Assembly: GCA_905211675.1 (NCBI GenBank)
Contig: CAJMBP010000016.1
Span: 1 to 26,763 of the forward strand
Reading direction: 5' to 3'
Length of the DNA: 26,763 nt
From: an uncultured Oscillospiraceae bacterium
GTDB lineage: Bacteria > Bacillota > Clostridia > Oscillospirales > Acutalibacteraceae
The position numbers were made by a program, and so were the translations under genes. The notes beneath the pieces were generated by a model. The model ran no database searches. It was not told where the DNA came from and worked only from the letters and a program-made list of their open reading frames with translations. Of the stretch, positions 6,901 through 14,502 are shown piece after piece (positions within the stretch are counted from its first letter, which is position 1; the number at the start of each line of letters is the position of its first letter).

Positions 6901-7644
6901 TTAATAGGTATCGTTGGCACTTGCGGCAAAAGTTTTCAGCTCCGGCAGAGGAATACCGGCTCTTTCGTAAGCTTCTTTGAAGATATTCATAGCAGAACGG
7001 ATACCGATGCCGAATCGATTGCAACCGGCATCGATCATTGCCAGCATCGTGTCAAGATTGCGCACACCACCTGCGGCTTTAATAAACGCGCTGTCTCCAA
7101 TGGTTTGTTTGATTATATGTATAGTGTCAACGGTGGTTGGCTTCGGTCCCCAACCGGTACCTGTTTTTACAAAGGTTACACCCGCTTTAACCGCGAGCTC
7201 GCTTCCGCGTTTAATTTCATCATCAGTAAGATAGCATATTTCAAGTATAGATTTTACCGGAATGCCGTTGGCGGCATCAACCACAGCTTTTATATCGTTG
7301 TACACAATATCGTATTGCTTAGATTTTAAAGCGCCGACATTTATAACCATATCAAGTTCCTTGCATCCGAGTGAAATCATCTCTTTTGCGGTAAAAACTT
7401 TCATTGAGGTAGTATCTGCCCCTGCGGGAAAACTAACCACACCGGTTACCACCGTTGAGGGCGTGTCTGCCAGTTTGTCTATAACATATTTTGTTACGGC
7501 AGGCATAGGACTTGCACAGATACAATTAAAGCTTTTGACAATATCTATAAGTTGTTCTACTTCCTGCATAGTAACGTCGGTACGCACGGTACTTATATCG
7601 GTTATACGACCGATTTTTGATAAATCTAAGTTTTTTCTGTTCAT
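6901..7644 (-). CDS. DeoC-family class I aldolase
   Basis: This is a 247-residue TIM-barrel aldolase of the deoxyribose-phosphate aldolase family. The key residues align: Asp98 in ELDMVINVG, Schiff-base Lys160 in FVKTGTGW and proton-relay Lys189 in FIKAAGGVR, equivalent to Asp102, Lys167 and Lys201 of E. coli DeoC. The canonical enzyme reads KTSTGF around the active lysine, whereas this one reads KTGTGWG. It also lacks the deoA/deoB/deoD neighbours of nucleoside catabolism and instead diverges from a sugar kinase operon. It may cleave dR5P or a different sugar phosphate. The ribosome binding site GAAGGG lies 12 bases before ATG 7644. I withhold the symbol deoC because the substrate is uncertain. 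Confidence 0.88.
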   Translation of the reverse strand: MNRKNLDLSKIGRITDISTVRTDVTMQEVEQLIDIVKSFNCICASPMPAVTKYVIDKLADTPSTVVTGVVSFPAGADTTSMKVFTAKEMISLGCKELDMVINVGALKSKQYDIVYNDIKAVVDAANGIPVKSILEICYLTDDEIKRGSELAVKAGVTFVKTGTGWGPKPTTVDTIHIIKQTIGDSAFIKAAGGVRNLDTMLAMIDAGCNRFGIGIRSAMNIFKEAYERAGIPLPELKTFAASANDTY

Positions 7645-7702
7645 ACTGTTTTACATCCCTTCAAAATACAGAAAACAAAAGATAATGATGTTTTTCATTT
7701 AT

Positions 7703-7729
7703 ATTATCACATTTGTTATGCAATTTCAA
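7703..7729 (-). promoter_or_regulatory. Weak candidate promoter for the aldolase/phosphoesterase pair
   Basis: On the minus strand GATAAT (7703-7708) has a TG one base upstream, forming an extended -10. A TTGAAA (7724-7729) lies 15 bp further upstream, a short spacing. It is about 60 bp before the aldolase start. The region is very AT-rich, so this is tentative. Confidence 0.3.
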
Positions 7730-7789
7730 CACTTTAATTTAAAAAAATTTATTTTTTTAGAAAAAACAGCATTAAAAGTCATTGACCCC

Positions 7790-7818
7790 TTGACAAAACA
7801 TAATTATGAATATATAAT
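7790..7818 (+). promoter_or_regulatory. Consensus sigma-A promoter of the kinase operon
   Basis: TTGACA (7790-7795) and TATAAT (7813-7818) match the consensus in all 12 positions with the ideal 17-bp spacer. Transcription should begin near 7825, leaving a leader of about 30 bases before the TTG start at 7857. So strong a core implies repression as the control mode. Confidence 0.85.
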
Positions 7819-7843
7819 CAAAATGTAAAAATACAATTATGTT
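7797..7843 (+). promoter_or_regulatory. Two 14-bp near-palindromes, candidate operator pair
   Basis: Site 1 (7797-7810, AACATAATTATGAA) and site 2 (7830-7843, AATACAATTATGTT) each match the palindrome AACATAATTATGTT at 12 of 14 positions and start 33 bp apart, about three helix turns. Site 1 fills the spacer between -35 and -10, and site 2 lies just after the expected transcription start. That is classic repressor geometry. The operon's own GntR protein is the natural candidate. The AT-rich context allows chance. Confidence 0.45.
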
Positions 7844-7856
7844 AAGAGGTGCAGTG

Positions 7857-9389
7857 TTGAATATAATTGCGTATGATTTAGGAACCGGTGGGGTTAAGGC
7901 TTCGCTTTATGATGATAAAATGCAAACCTTAGCAAAGGCTTTTATCGAGTATGATACATTTTATCCGGCACCCTCAATGCATGAACAGCGCCCCGAAGAT
8001 TGGTGGAATGCGATTTGCGAGAGCACCAAAAAGTTACTCGGTAAAACCGAAATAAATCCATCAAATGTAGAGTGCGTTTCTTTATCGGGGGCAAGTTTAG
8101 TAGCCATTCCGATGGATAGTGAAAATCGTCCCTTGCTTGACCAAGTGCCTATTTGGTCTGATACCCGCGCCGAGGCAGAAACTGAAGAGTTTTTCTCGAA
8201 AGTTGACCGTGACGAGTGGTATTTGACTACGGGCAACGGTTTTCCCGCGCCGTGTTATTCTATTTTTAAATTGATGTGGCTTAAAAGGCATAGACCCGAT
8301 ATTTTTGAAAAAACGGCTTATGTACTTGGGTCTAAGGATTATATCAATTTTATGCTCACAGGCAAGCTTGCTACCGATTTTTCATACGCTTCGGGCACGG
8401 GCGCATACGAATTGAAATCAAGTTGCATGAAGACCGAATTTCTACATGCGGCAGGACTTGCTGAAAACATATTTTTAAACCCCGTTGATTCGCATACAAT
8501 TATAGGTACCGTTACCGAGGAAGCCGCGCGTAAAACAGGATTGTGCGCAGGCACCAAGGTGGTTTGCGGCGGCGTTGATAATGCGTGCATGGCGCTTGGC
8601 GCCGTGGGTGCAGAAAACGGAAAGGCCTATGTTTCGCTCGGGTCATCAAGTTGGATTCCGGTAAATTCCGAAAGCCCTGTTTTGGATGTCAAGAAAAAGC
8701 CCTATGTTTTTGCGCATATACAAGAGGGTATGTTTACTTCGGCGTTTTCCATTTTTGCAGGCGGAAGTTCATTGCGTTGGGCGCGTGATACACTGTTTAC
8801 CGATGCGACTGATGATAATATCTATGCAAAAATGGATAAACTTGCCGAAGGTGTTCCGATTGGCTCAAACGGCATTTTTTTCAATCCGAGTCTTGCCGGC
8901 GGCACTTCACAGGATAAAAGCATACATATAAGAGGCGCTTATGTCGGTCTTCATCTCGGCACTACCCGAGAGGATATGGTTCGCGCTACAATGGAGGGTA
9001 TTGCGTTAAACCTCAGAACATCATTACAATATTTAAAGGAAAAGGTCGAGCTGTCAGACAGTATTTTGTTCTGCGGCGGCGGAAGTAAAAGCCCGTTTTG
9101 GATGCAGATGTTCGCGGATGTGTTTAATATGCCGATAGAAAAAAGCGATATCGATCAGGATGCCGCCTCGCTTGGCGCGGCGGCAATTGCCGCCCGAGGA
9201 ATCGGCATTTGGAAGGATTACAGTCCTTTGCGGGAACTTCAGTGTGTTAAAAAGCTTTATTTGCCGCGTGCAGACGCCGCGCGCGAATATGACAGGCTTT
9301 TTACTGTTTTTACTCACATAAATGAAACGGCGGCCGAGCTCGGCGAGTATATGCAGGCCGCAAAAAGAAAGGTGGATATAAATGGTTAG
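7857..9389 (+). CDS. FGGY-family sugar kinase (xylulokinase-like)
   Basis: This is a 510-residue two-domain carbohydrate kinase of the FGGY/actin-ATPase fold (COG1070 type). The N-terminal phosphate loop is DLGTGGVKASLYD (7-19). WSDTRAEAE (residues about 97-105) is the xylulokinase-type substrate and catalytic region, and CGGVDNACMALGA and FCGGGSKSPFWMQMFADVF (adenine-binding motif) are in the C-terminal domain. I choose TTG 7857, not the upstream ATG 7839, because AAGAGG (7844-7849) is seven bases before the TTG while the ATG has no ribosome binding site and lies only about 14 bases from the expected transcript start. It overlaps the next gene by 8 bp. The substrate is probably a ketose or polyol, phosphorylated before the aldolase step; exact sugar unknown. 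Confidence 0.88.
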   Translation: MNIIAYDLGTGGVKASLYDDKMQTLAKAFIEYDTFYPAPSMHEQRPEDWWNAICESTKKLLGKTEINPSNVECVSLSGASLVAIPMDSENRPLLDQVPIWSDTRAEAETEEFFSKVDRDEWYLTTGNGFPAPCYSIFKLMWLKRHRPDIFEKTAYVLGSKDYINFMLTGKLATDFSYASGTGAYELKSSCMKTEFLHAAGLAENIFLNPVDSHTIIGTVTEEAARKTGLCAGTKVVCGGVDNACMALGAVGAENGKAYVSLGSSSWIPVNSESPVLDVKKKPYVFAHIQEGMFTSAFSIFAGGSSLRWARDTLFTDATDDNIYAKMDKLAEGVPIGSNGIFFNPSLAGGTSQDKSIHIRGAYVGLHLGTTREDMVRATMEGIALNLRTSLQYLKEKVELSDSILFCGGGSKSPFWMQMFADVFNMPIEKSDIDQDAASLGAAAIAARGIGIWKDYSPLRELQCVKKLYLPRADAAREYDRLFTVFTHINETAAELGEYMQAAKRKVDING

Positions 9390-10149
9390 CAATCCTTGTA
9401 AAACTGATTTTCGGCTTGACGGAAAGGTGGCGGTTGTTACAGGCGGAGCCTCGGGCATCGGACTTGCAACGGCAGAGCTTTTCAGTCAAAAGGGTGCGGT
9501 TGTATGCATTTGCGATTTAAACGGCATAAAGGCAGAAGAGGCCGCACGTAAATTGGCTAATGCTTACGGATATGAGGTTGATATTTCTGATACCGTATCG
9601 GTTAACGCACTTGCCGAAACAATAATGTCTGAACACGGAAAAATTGATATTCTTGTGAACAGCGCGGGTGTAGGCGATATTGAATGGGCCGAGGAAATGT
9701 CTGAAAAAACATGGCGTAAGGTTATTGGCGTTAATCTTTCGGGAACATTCTTTATGTCACAGCGATTCGGTCAAGAGATGATCAAGGCTGAAAAGGGCGG
9801 AAAAATAATAAGCCTTGCTTCTCAGGCGGGTATTGTTTCTATTGATAAGCATGTTGCTTACAGCGCGTCTAAAGCAGGTGTTATTTCTATGACGAAATCA
9901 TTAGCGTATGAGTGGGGTAAATACGGCATACAGGTTAACTCAATATCTCCCACGGTTACCAAAACGCCTATGACCGAAGGGTTCTGGTATGAAGAACCGC
10001 GACACACAAAAACAATAGAGAACACACCTGCAGGGCGTTATTGCCAACCTGTAGAAATTGCTTGTGCAGCGCTGTTTTTGGCAAGCGACGCATCAAACAT
10101 GGTAACCGGAGAAAATCTGGTTGTAGACGGTGGATACACAATTCATTAG
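9382..10149 (+). CDS. SDR-family dehydrogenase 1
   Basis: This is a 255-residue classical short-chain dehydrogenase/reductase. The cofactor loop TGGASGIG is at 20-27, the structural motif NSAG at 93-96, and the catalytic triad Ser147, Tyr160 and Lys164 (YSASK). The C-terminus ends in the usual VDGGYT substrate-loop region. Acidic Asp45 (ICDLNG) at the end of the second strand suggests NAD(H) preference. It overlaps the kinase gene by 8 bp, indicating coupled translation. Its resemblance is to polyol or sugar-acid dehydrogenases (sorbitol, threitol or gluconate type), so it probably interconverts a sugar alcohol or aldonate and a keto sugar. Confidence 0.88.
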   Translation: MVSNPCKTDFRLDGKVAVVTGGASGIGLATAELFSQKGAVVCICDLNGIKAEEAARKLANAYGYEVDISDTVSVNALAETIMSEHGKIDILVNSAGVGDIEWAEEMSEKTWRKVIGVNLSGTFFMSQRFGQEMIKAEKGGKIISLASQAGIVSIDKHVAYSASKAGVISMTKSLAYEWGKYGIQVNSISPTVTKTPMTEGFWYEEPRHTKTIENTPAGRYCQPVEIACAALFLASDASNMVTGENLVVDGGYTIH

Positions 10150-10173
10150 TATTTTCAGAAAGGAACGATATAT

Positions 10174-10938
10174 ATGAAAAATGATATTTTTAGTTTAAAG
10201 GGAAAGGTAGCTGTTATTACCGGAGGATACCGCGGAATAGGAAAGTCAGTTGCCACCTATCTTGCAGACGCAGGCGCAGATATTGTGCTTTGGGATCTTA
10301 ATGATGCAACTGAGGTTGCTGCGAAAATCGGAGAAGAATACGGAGTTCGCGCCTGTGCATTTGTTTGTGATGTTACAAATCCCGAACAGGTTGCCGATAC
10401 GGTAAATAAATCAGCCGCCGCTATGGGAACACTCGATATTTTGTTCAATAATGCAGGTATCGGTCCTCACACACCGGCTCTTGAAATCACGCCCGACGGT
10501 TGGAAAAAGGTGCTCGATGTTAATGTTAACGGTGTTTTTTATGTGGCAACATCGTTTGCAAAATATCTTATTTCACAAAATAAAGGCGGTTCTATCATAA
10601 ACACTGCTTCTATGTCGGGTCTTATAGTTAATATTCCTCAAAGTCACACTCATTACAATTCTTCTAAAGCTGCGGTAATCCAGATGACCAAATCTTTAGC
10701 GGTCGAATGGGCTGACAAGAATATAAGGGTAAACAGTATTAGTCCCGGGTATATTGCAACAGATATGATTAAGGAAGTAAGGCAGGACTGGAAGGACGCT
10801 TGGGTAAGTAAGATTCCGTTCGGAAGAATGGGTAAACCCGAAGAACTCGGAGGTGCGGTAATATATCTTGCATCCGATGCCTCTACCTACACATCGGGAA
10901 GCAATATTGTTATTGACGGTTGCTATACCGTTGTTTAA
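10174..10938 (+). CDS. SDR-family dehydrogenase 2
   Basis: This is a second classical SDR, 254 residues, in tandem with the first. It has TGGYRGIG (16-23), NNAG (92-95), Ser146, Tyr161 and Lys165 (YNSSK), and Asp41 in LWDLND favouring NAD(H). It resembles gluconate 5-dehydrogenase or KduD-like enzymes. The two SDRs share architecture but differ clearly in sequence, so they are not a recent duplication and probably act on different carbons or successive intermediates. The ribosome binding site (GAAAGGA, 10158-10164) and the 24-bp gap indicate one operon with the kinase. Confidence 0.87.
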   Translation: MKNDIFSLKGKVAVITGGYRGIGKSVATYLADAGADIVLWDLNDATEVAAKIGEEYGVRACAFVCDVTNPEQVADTVNKSAAAMGTLDILFNNAGIGPHTPALEITPDGWKKVLDVNVNGVFYVATSFAKYLISQNKGGSIINTASMSGLIVNIPQSHTHYNSSKAAVIQMTKSLAVEWADKNIRVNSISPGYIATDMIKEVRQDWKDAWVSKIPFGRMGKPEELGGAVIYLASDASTYTSGSNIVIDGCYTVV

Positions 10939-10963
10939 CCCTATTTATAAGAAAGGATACAAT

Positions 10964-11686
10964 ATGGCAAGAATACCAACATATCTTACGGTTTATCATG
11001 CCCTAAAAAAACAAATAAAGGATAAAAAATATCAGTGCGGCACACTGTTGCCTACCGAACCCGAACTTTGCGAGCAGTTTTCTGTCAGCAGAACAACAAT
11101 CCGTAAGGCAATAGGCATGTTGGCCGACGACGGATATATAAAGGTAACACAGGGAAAGGGAACCGAGGTTCTCGATGCATCTACTGTGCAAAAGCTTAAC
11201 TGCATCAGTTCTATAACCGAGACACTGATTGCAAAGGGTTGCACGGTTACTACGCAGGGTATGGATATAAGAAAGGTCGCATCGCCGCCTGAAGTGGCAA
11301 AGGCATTACAGCTTTCAAACGATGAAGAGGTTTATCAAATACAGCGAATACAGTGCGCCGACGGCGAACCTATTGCTATAATGACAAATTATCTTAAAGT
11401 CGGACAGACGCCTGAAATAGAAAGCTATGTAAACAGTTTCTCGGGACTGTATGCCTTTTTGGAGGAGAAATACGGCATATTGATGCGCGAGGCTGTTGAA
11501 TACCTTTCGGCTGCGGTAGCCTCATTTACCGAAGCGCAGTTATTGCATATAAATGTGGGCGATCCACTGCTTTGCAGTCGCAGAATAACAAGTAACAGCT
11601 TGGGAGTTTTTGAGTACAGTATAAATAAACTGGTTGCAAGCAAATATGAGTATTGTGTGTATTTGCAAGGTAAAGAAAATTTATAA
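10964..11686 (+). CDS. GntR-family (HutC/UTRA) transcriptional regulator
   Basis: This is a 240-residue regulator. The N-terminal winged helix (residues about 5-70) contains LPTEPELCEQFSVSRTTIRKA, the typical GntR recognition helix, then a wing ending in GKGTEV. The C-terminal part (about 85-235) is a UTRA effector domain, with the usual EEVYQIQRIQCADGEPIAIMTNYL pattern spread over 110-140. UTRA domains sense small molecules, often phosphorylated sugars. The ATG 10964 is used since GAAAGGA (10951-10957) precedes it; the longer frame beginning at 10868 runs back inside the SDR gene. Sitting within the operon, it most likely autoregulates the kinase promoter. Confidence 0.9.
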   Translation: MARIPTYLTVYHALKKQIKDKKYQCGTLLPTEPELCEQFSVSRTTIRKAIGMLADDGYIKVTQGKGTEVLDASTVQKLNCISSITETLIAKGCTVTTQGMDIRKVASPPEVAKALQLSNDEEVYQIQRIQCADGEPIAIMTNYLKVGQTPEIESYVNSFSGLYAFLEEKYGILMREAVEYLSAAVASFTEAQLLHINVGDPLLCSRRITSNSLGVFEYSINKLVASKYEYCVYLQGKENL

Positions 11687-11690
11687 AAAA

Positions 11691-11702
11691 TAACTTAAGT
11701 TA
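11691..11702. promoter_or_regulatory. 12-bp perfect palindrome before the isomerase gene
   Basis: TAACTTAAGTTA (11691-11702) is a perfect palindrome in the 39-bp gap between the GntR and isomerase genes. It could be an internal operator or part of an AT-rich leader. It does not match the near-palindromes at the kinase promoter, and no clear promoter boxes adjoin it. Confidence 0.3.
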
Positions 11703-11725
11703 AGTGAAAAGGGAGTACCCGTTTT

Positions 11726-13159
11726 ATGAAAAAATATAAAGTTGGATTATTGACTATGTCAGACGGCAGACCTTATCTGCACGAAACACAGTATGAAATG
11801 AATATGCAATACCAGAATGCCATCAAAGCAGCGCTTGAAGCGACAGGGCAGGTCGAGGTTATTGCGGGAACGGCTCCGGTAAATTCAAATACAGCCGCTA
11901 AGGAGGAAGCAATGCGACTTAAAAATGCGGGTGTTGAGCTTACGATTTTTAACTATGCTATTTGGTGCTATCCCCAGTTTAGTGCTGTGGCTGCTAACTA
12001 TGCACCCGGTCCATATATTTTGTTTTGTAATATTCATCCTTCCGAATGCGGAATGGTCGGAATGATGGCAGCTGCCGGAACTTTTGACCAATTGGGAGTT
12101 AAATACGAAAGAATATGGGGCAATATTGAAGAACCGTCGGTTTTGCGACGCGTAATGATATTTATACGCGCGGCGGCCGCAGTCGGAAGACTTCGCGGCA
12201 ATACATACGGCAATTTCGGCGGCAGACCTATGGGAATGTACACTGCGGTTGCAAATCTTGACCAATGGCAAAAACAGTTTGGTATAGATGTAGAGGATAT
12301 CGAGCAATATGATATTGTCCGTTACGGTGAAATGATCGCAGATGATAAGGTAAAAAAAGCAAGGCTTTGGCTCGAAGAGCATGCTCGTAAAGTGGGGTAC
12401 AATGATTCTAACTTTACCCCCGAAAAACTCGAAACACAAATACGCTCTTATTATGGACTCCGGAATATTATTGACGAGCGCGGGCTTGATTTTGTAGGGA
12501 TTAAGGCTCACGGCGACTTGACTGATTGGTATGTTACGGTTGACCTTGCAGAAGCTTTTTTAAACGATCCGTATGATATGGACGGCGAACACGAGCCTAT
12601 TGTAGCGGCTACCGAATCGGATATGGACGGCGCACTCACCATGCAGATATTTAAATATATGACGGGCAAACCGGTGCTTTTTGCAGATGTTCGTCATTAT
12701 GAAAAATCAGAGGATGTTTGGTTTTTCGGTAACTCGGGAACATCTGCCACATATTATGCAGGCGGTTCGGATAACCCGCTTGAAAATATGAAGTATGTTT
12801 CGCTTTTGCCGGAATCTAAAGATTATCCTGCGGGTGGCGGCAGTGTTCATTATTTTGCCGCACCCGGTAAGGTGACAATGGCACGTTTGGCACGAAAGAA
12901 GGATAAGTATTATCTAACCCTTGTTCCCGCAGAAATTGTGCAGTTTGACCGTGATAAAATGGAAAAGCTCGGCGGCATGGCAACACCTCAATGGCCGGTT
13001 GCCTTTACAAAGGTTGCAACTCCGCCCGAAACATTCTTAAAATATTATCCCTGTAACCACATTCACGGTGTTTACGGCGACTATATCGAAGAATGGAAAA
13101 CGGTTGCAAAACTGTTGGATATTGAAGTGCAGGTGCTTGATGAAACTGTTGTGATGTAA
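11726..13159 (+). CDS. FucI-type ketol-isomerase (fucose/arabinose isomerase superfamily)
   Basis: This is a 477-residue protein of the L-fucose/L-arabinose isomerase superfamily, which interconverts aldoses and ketoses using Mn2+. The expected metal ligands are recognisable: Glu297 in ATESDMDGA, Asp321 in LFADVRHY and His375 in SVHYFAAPGKVTMARL. It is shorter than E. coli FucI (about 590 residues) and belongs to a divergent branch whose substrates are mostly untested. The start has GGGAG (11710-11714) eleven bases upstream. It is the last gene of the kinase operon, ending at a terminator. With the kinase and the divergent aldolase it would give an isomerase-kinase-aldolase set. Confidence 0.82.
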   Translation: MKKYKVGLLTMSDGRPYLHETQYEMNMQYQNAIKAALEATGQVEVIAGTAPVNSNTAAKEEAMRLKNAGVELTIFNYAIWCYPQFSAVAANYAPGPYILFCNIHPSECGMVGMMAAAGTFDQLGVKYERIWGNIEEPSVLRRVMIFIRAAAAVGRLRGNTYGNFGGRPMGMYTAVANLDQWQKQFGIDVEDIEQYDIVRYGEMIADDKVKKARLWLEEHARKVGYNDSNFTPEKLETQIRSYYGLRNIIDERGLDFVGIKAHGDLTDWYVTVDLAEAFLNDPYDMDGEHEPIVAATESDMDGALTMQIFKYMTGKPVLFADVRHYEKSEDVWFFGNSGTSATYYAGGSDNPLENMKYVSLLPESKDYPAGGGSVHYFAAPGKVTMARLARKKDKYYLTLVPAEIVQFDRDKMEKLGGMATPQWPVAFTKVATPPETFLKYYPCNHIHGVYGDYIEEWKTVAKLLDIEVQVLDETVVM

Positions 13160-13191
13160 AAAAATCACCCGTTTTAAAACGGGAGATTTTT
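13160..13191. terminator. Bidirectional terminator between convergent genes
   Basis: The self-complementary block CCCGTTTT/AAAACGGG (13168-13183) is extended, across one A-A mismatch, by AATC/GATT and flanked by A5 on the left and T5 on the right. It begins right after the isomerase stop. The minus-strand hydrolase stop (13190-13192) lies at its edge, so it serves both genes. Confidence 0.82.
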
Positions 13192-14353
13192 ATGATATCG
13201 GGGCGTCGATGCGTTTTCCTACGCGCACTTCGCCGTTTTCTGACCATACAAGTTCAAAAATTTCAAGATATTGTTCCCACCCCGGTTGGCGTGTGCAACA
13301 CGATATGTACCAGCGGTCTTTAAAGCAAAAAACTTCTGCGCAGCTTGGAACCCACGCAAGATCGTCGGGTGTTTTATCAGCGCCCATAAGTACGCCTTTT
13401 TCCTGCCATCCGCCTACGGGACTGTCGCTTACGGCATAACAGGTTCCTATACCGCACGCGGTGTAAAAAAAGTAATAAATTCCATCTTTTTTTATAACAA
13501 ACGGCGATTCGGCCATATGGTTGCAGGAAGGCATTTTGAAGGTGCATACCTCTTCCCAATTTATAAGATCGTATGATTGCAATATGCCGTTTGCGGGCTC
13601 CGTTTTTCCGTCATCGGTGTAGCGTTCGGTGCAAAAATACATATAAAAAGTTCCGTCATCATCACTCAGAACAAAAACATCGCGGCAATTTGACCAATGT
13701 TCCGTATCCCACGGGCACCATTTTCCCGGAGTGTAAATCGGATTATTGTCCATTTGCTTCCAAGTGTATAAATCTTCCGACACTGCACCGCAGGTTGATT
13801 GTGCAATATATCGGTTAACGCCGGTGTAGAACATATAGTATAAATCACCATGCTTTAACACTGCGGGCGCCCAGATTTGATTTTGTTGATAATAATCGTC
13901 TGTGGCTGAGACGGCAGGTTGACCGTAATGCCAATTAACAAGGTCTTCGGTCCACGCATGACCGAAGGTGTCATGCGGTTTTTCTGCCCAATCGAAACCT
14001 ATATAACCGCGGTTGTAAAAAATGTGCAGAGCGCCGTCCTTTTGAATGAAAGTGTGATCAATAAGCGTACAGCCCGGTTCGGCAAAGCACCCTGCCAGCG
14101 GGTACTTACCGTCTTGGAGAGCTTTAAGGTAATATTCAGCCTTTGCAAGCATAGGCTCCGGCTCTGTTCCGGGCGGGCAATCATAACAACTGCCGTCACG
14201 CTTAACGCCCGGAACACAGCCTCGGTAAAGCATATCGGCGCGGTCAGCCAGTGCGTCAATTGCGGCAACGGTTTTAACCGTTTCAAAATCACTTTTTAAT
14301 CTGAACGGCGCAAGAGCAAGCTTTAAAGAAAAATATCTTTGCTGAAAATTCAT
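13190..14353 (-). CDS. GH43/GH32-like five-bladed beta-propeller glycosidase
   Basis: This is a 387-residue protein lacking a signal peptide. After an N-terminal helical segment (1-95), propeller blades show repeated DG-x-[YH]-x-[FM]-[FY]-Y motifs (DGALHIFYN, HGDLYYMFYT, DGTFYMYF, DGIYYFFYT). The usual acidic triad positions of the GH32/GH43 clan can be placed at Asp99 (DHTF), Asp225 (NCRDVFV, an RDP-like motif) and Glu282 (MAESPFV). Members act on beta-fructosides, arabinans or xylosides; the substrate is not decidable here. ATG 14353 is preceded by AGGCGG seven bases upstream. A TTG six bases earlier is less likely. It has its own promoter and faces away from the GH106 operon. Confidence 0.78.
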   Translation of the reverse strand: MNFQQRYFSLKLALAPFRLKSDFETVKTVAAIDALADRADMLYRGCVPGVKRDGSCYDCPPGTEPEPMLAKAEYYLKALQDGKYPLAGCFAEPGCTLIDHTFIQKDGALHIFYNRGYIGFDWAEKPHDTFGHAWTEDLVNWHYGQPAVSATDDYYQQNQIWAPAVLKHGDLYYMFYTGVNRYIAQSTCGAVSEDLYTWKQMDNNPIYTPGKWCPWDTEHWSNCRDVFVLSDDDGTFYMYFCTERYTDDGKTEPANGILQSYDLINWEEVCTFKMPSCNHMAESPFVIKKDGIYYFFYTACGIGTCYAVSDSPVGGWQEKGVLMGADKTPDDLAWVPSCAEVFCFKDRWYISCCTRQPGWEQYLEIFELVWSENGEVRVGKRIDAPIS

Positions 14354-14382
14354 AAACAAACCGCCTTTTTCAGTTTAAGCGG

Positions 14383-14411
14383 ATTATAACATAAAGCAGT
14401 GAAAAAGGCAA
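14383..14411 (-). promoter_or_regulatory. Promoter of the GH43/GH32-like gene
   Basis: On the minus strand TATAAT (14383-14388) carries an upstream TGn (extended -10, TGTTATAAT) and TTGCCT (14406-14411) is 17 bp further upstream. It is 30 bp before the ATG. Confidence 0.7.
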
Positions 14412-14456
14412 GGGCGTTTAGAACCTATATATTTTGATAATTACACATATAAAAAC

Positions 14457-14484
14457 GGCCGTCACAAAACAATGTGAAACGGCC
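14457..14484 (-). terminator. Terminator of the LacI-family gene
   Basis: GGCCGT-CACA (14457-14466) pairs with TGTG and ACGGCC (14473-14484), with a two-base bulge, and on the minus strand is followed by TTTTTATA. It lies 18 bp past the regulator's stop and shields the downstream GH43/GH32-like promoter from readthrough. Confidence 0.8.
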
Positions 14485-14502
14485 ATTACGTTAAGTTTGA
14501 TT

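Noticed and set aside
10868..10963. A 32-residue N-terminal extension of the GntR regulator.
   Set aside because: It overlaps the SDR gene in another frame and has no ribosome binding site, whereas ATG 10964 has GAAAGGA and starts at the usual GntR N-terminus.
11885..12511. A 208-codon minus-strand open frame opposite the isomerase gene.
   Set aside because: It is fully antisense to the isomerase, whose metal-ligand motifs are clear; the minus-strand peptide shows no recognisable domain.
14374..14389. TTTAAGCGGATTATAA over the -10 of the GH43/GH32-like promoter, as a third LacI operator.
   Set aside because: In the best alignment to ATTAAATCGATTTAAT only about 9 of 16 bases match, close to what AT-rich DNA gives by chance, and it is not palindromic.
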